Origin: Cryobacterium sp. SO2
GTDB taxonomy: Bacteria; Actinomycetota; Actinomycetes; Actinomycetales; Microbacteriaceae
NCBI RefSeq assembly: GCF_026151165.2
Contig: NZ_CP117849.1
Location: 2,046,001-2,110,000, forward strand
Reading direction: 5' to 3'
DNA length: 64,000 bases
Of the stretch, positions 62,098 through 64,000 are shown in pieces. Made by a program: the position numbers and the translations under genes. The stretch's first letter is position 1. Every line of letters starts with the position of its first letter. The notes beneath the pieces were generated by a model, which saw nothing but the letters and a program-made list of their open reading frames with translations, ran no database searches and had not been told where the DNA came from.

Positions 62098-62763
62098 CTA
62101 GTGGGTGTGGGAGTGCACGTCGGCCGCCGCCCGGAGGCTGGCGATCCGCGTGGCCGGGTCGCCGTTGAAGACGCTCGATCCGGCGACGAAGGTGTTCGCC
62201 CCTGCCGCGGCAGCCTGAACAATGGTGTCCTCGGTGATGCCGCCGTCCACCTGTAGCCACACGTCGAGCCCGCTGGCCTTCACGGCGTCGGCGAGGAGGC
62301 TGAGCTTGGGCATGGTCGAGGCCATGAAGCTCTGCCCCCCGAAGCCGGGTTCGACCGTCATCACGAGCACCTGGTCGAACTCGGCGAGGAGCTCGAGGTA
62401 CGGCTCGACGGGGGTGCCGGGCTTGAGCGCGATGCCGGCCCTGGCTCCGATGGAGCGAAGGGTCCTGGCCAGAGCGACGGCATCGGCGGCGGCCTCGGCG
62501 TGGAAGGTCACGGAGTACGCTCCCGCCTCCGCATAGGCGGGAGCCCAGCGGTCGGGGTCGTCGATCATCAGGTGGATGTCCAGCGGGATGGGCGACACCT
62601 GCAGCAGGCGTTCGACGACGGGCAGACCGATCGTCAGGTTCGGCACGAAGTGGTTGTCCATGATGTCGACGTGGGCGAGGTCGGCGGTGCTGATCCGACC
62701 GAACTCCCGCTCGAGGTTGGCGAAGTCTGCGGCCAGAATGCTCGGGTTGATCCGGGTAACCAT
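62098..62763 (-). CDS. rpe: Ribulose-phosphate 3-epimerase
   Basis: 221 aa TIM barrel. NPSILAADFANL, HVDIMDNHFVPNLTIG, VMTVEPGFGGQ and QVDGGI are the family motifs. It interconverts ribulose- and xylulose-5-phosphate, linking the PPP to the ribose supply for HisG. The ATG lies 6 nt after TAGGGT and has no clear ribosome binding site. Confidence 0.96.
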   Translation of the reverse strand: MVTRINPSILAADFANLEREFGRISTADLAHVDIMDNHFVPNLTIGLPVVERLLQVSPIPLDIHLMIDDPDRWAPAYAEAGAYSVTFHAEAAADAVALARTLRSIGARAGIALKPGTPVEPYLELLAEFDQVLVMTVEPGFGGQSFMASTMPKLSLLADAVKASGLDVWLQVDGGITEDTIVQAAAAGANTFVAGSSVFNGDPATRIASLRAAADVHSHTH

Positions 62764-62769
62764 GGTTTC

Positions 62770-62775
62770 ACCCTA
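62770..62775 (-). promoter_or_regulatory. -10 element of rpe (leaderless promoter candidate)
   Basis: TAGGGT ends 6 nt before the rpe ATG, in the gap after rsmB. Confidence 0.45.
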
Positions 62776-62835
62776 CCGAATCGGCACTCCCCCGCTTCGC
62801 CCGCCTCCGCTGCCTGACAGCCTCGATTGCTCCGC

Positions 62836-64000
62836 CTAGTCGGCCTGGCGCTGAAGCAGGGTGATGAACATGGCGTCGGTGCCGTGGCGGTGCGGCCAGA
62901 GCTGGACGCTGCCCGGGTCACCGGCCAGGTCCAGCGGATGCACGGCGAGGCCCTGCAGCACGGCGGCGGTGTCGAGCGACACGATCTTGTCGCCCCAGGC
63001 CTTCCTGGCGGTAGCCACGATCCCCCTGGTCTCCGCGATGTGCGGTGAACAGGTGACGTAGGCGAGGATCCCGCCGGGCTTGAGGGCGCCGAGGGCGGCG
63101 TGGATCAGCGCGGACTGCAGGTCGGAGAGTTCGGCGACGTCCTTGGGCTGCTTCCGCCAGCGTGCCTCCGGCCGGCGGCGCAGTGCCCCCAGGCCGGTGC
63201 AGGGGGCATCGAGCAGGATCCGGTCGAAGACCTCGGGCTGGTCCTCACCCACCCAGGTGCCGTCCATCTCCCAGACCGGCACGTCGGCGGGGACGGCGGC
63301 CAGCGCGGCGCGCACGAGCTGGGCCCTGGCGGGCACGACCTCGTTGGCGACGAGGCTGGCGCCGCCGTTCAGAGCTTCGGCGGCGAGCAGGGCGGCCTTG
63401 CCGCCGGGCCCGGCGCAGAGGTCGAGCCAGCGCTCCCCCGCCACGATCGGGCGCGCCCGGCTGAGCGCGAGGGCGGCCAGCTGGGAACCCTCGTCCTGCA
63501 CCCGCAGTCGGCCGGCGCTCTCCTTCATGAGGTGGTGCGGATCGCCACCGCCGAGCACAAAACCGGTGGGCGAGAACTCGTTGGCATCGCCGAGTTCGGC
63601 CGTCGCCTCTGCGAGCCCGGGCAGGGCCACCATGTTCACCCGCGGTGCGGCGTTGTCGGCGTTGAGGAGCTCCTCGAGCTCGTTCTCTCGGCCTTCCTGG
63701 CGCAGCGACTGGCGGAAGGCGCGGACGACCCACACCGGGTGCGAGTAGAGCGCGGCGAGGGCGTCGTCCGGGGTGCTCGTGTCGGCGAGGATGCGTTCGC
63801 GCCACTCGTCGGCGCTGACCCGCGCGATGGCGCGCAGTACCCCGTTGGTGAAGCCCGTGGCCGATCGCGAGCCCACCTGGCGGGCAAGCTCGACGGATTC
63901 GTTGACGGCGGCGTGGGTGGCGACGCGGGTGGCCAGGAGCTGGTGTGCGCCAAGCCTGAGCACGTCGAGGATGGCCGGATCGATGGCGGTGACAGGGCGG
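62836..64000 (-). CDS. rsmB: 16S rRNA (cytosine-C5)-methyltransferase RsmB/Fmu family (partial, N-terminus beyond the window)
   Basis: 387 codons are present up to the right edge. The visible part starts in the NusB-like RNA-binding domain (AIDPAILDVLRLGAHQLL) and continues through the methyltransferase domain: SAM site LDLCAGPGGKAALLA, DAPCTGLGALRRRPEARW with one catalytic cysteine, and YVTCSPHIAETRG with the other. It methylates a cytosine of 16S rRNA. It precedes rpe in the same direction, as in other Actinobacteria. Starts offered within the window are internal. Confidence 0.93.
   Translation of the reverse strand, partial: RPVTAIDPAILDVLRLGAHQLLATRVATHAAVNESVELARQVGSRSATGFTNGVLRAIARVSADEWRERILADTSTPDDALAALYSHPVWVVRAFRQSLRQEGRENELEELLNADNAAPRVNMVALPGLAEATAELGDANEFSPTGFVLGGGDPHHLMKESAGRLRVQDEGSQLAALALSRARPIVAGERWLDLCAGPGGKAALLAAEALNGGASLVANEVVPARAQLVRAALAAVPADVPVWEMDGTWVGEDQPEVFDRILLDAPCTGLGALRRRPEARWRKQPKDVAELSDLQSALIHAALGALKPGGILAYVTCSPHIAETRGIVATARKAWGDKIVSLDTAAVLQGLAVHPLDLAGDPGSVQLWPHRHGTDAMFITLLQRQAD

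Overview
The window is chromosomal DNA of a high-GC actinobacterium, most likely a member of the Microbacteriaceae (Cryobacterium-like; this is inference from protein character and gene order, no search was run). Almost every gene is a conserved housekeeping gene. The gene order (glgA/glgC, suf, ctaA/ctaB, tkt-tal-pgi-zwf-opcA-pgl, tpi-pgk-gap, whiA-rapZ-uvrC, uvrA-uvrB-coaE-rpsA, polA, pdtaR, pyk, gltBD, lgt, trp/his) resembles the equivalent blocks of mycobacteria and other Actinobacteria. I see no prophage, insertion sequence, CRISPR array or defence island. The ends are cut: glgA at the left edge and rsmB at the right edge are partial.

Layout. 1-5.3 kb: divergent glgA/glgC, serB, fabG, then a DUF3099 - small zinc-finger-like - SURF1 set. 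5.3-7.7 kb: an ABC-F ATPase and a TetR regulator. 7.8-12.0 kb: a minus-strand suf operon for Fe-S cluster assembly (sufB-sufD-Rieske-sufC-sufT) that lacks sufS and sufU. 12.3-14.8 kb: heme A synthesis, with ctaA and ctaB converging on a 630-bp repeat-rich gap. 15.1-23.3 kb: a plus-strand pentose-phosphate operon, tightly coupled by 4-bp overlaps. 23.4-30.0 kb: rbpA, secG, lower glycolysis (tpi, pgk, gap), sod, whiA, rapZ. 30.1-39.4 kb: all three UvrABC genes plus coaE and rpsA. 39.6-47.1 kb: a DUF885 protein, polA, a hotdog thioesterase, the ANTAR regulator pdtaR, tRNA-Leu(CAA) and pyk. 47.2-54.3 kb: gltD, gltB and lgt. 54.4-64 kb: a long minus-strand run rsmB-rpe-hisE-hisG-hisF-hisI-trpE-membrane protein-HGxxPAAW protein-trpC-trpB-trpA.

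How it works together. The PPP operon, glycolytic genes and rpe supply pentose phosphates, hence PRPP for the his/trp run. Glycogen genes store surplus glucose. suf supports Fe-S enzymes such as glutamate synthase, and ctaA, ctaB and SURF1 serve heme-a cytochrome oxidase. uvrA, uvrB, uvrC and polA form a nucleotide excision repair neighbourhood.

The most notable signals are regulatory and structural. (1) uvrA and uvrB each carry a promoter matching the PafBC/RecA-independent DNA-damage consensus exactly (TGTCGGTG, 8 nt, TAGACT). (2) At least ten genes have a TANNNT -10 hexamer exactly 6 nt before the start codon, the layout of leaderless mRNAs. (3) Five hairpin-forming repeats with a 73-bp period lie between ctaA and ctaB, together with a decayed duplicate of the ctaB 3' end. 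(4) Short tandem duplications carry the stop codons of pdtaR, trpA and perhaps serB.
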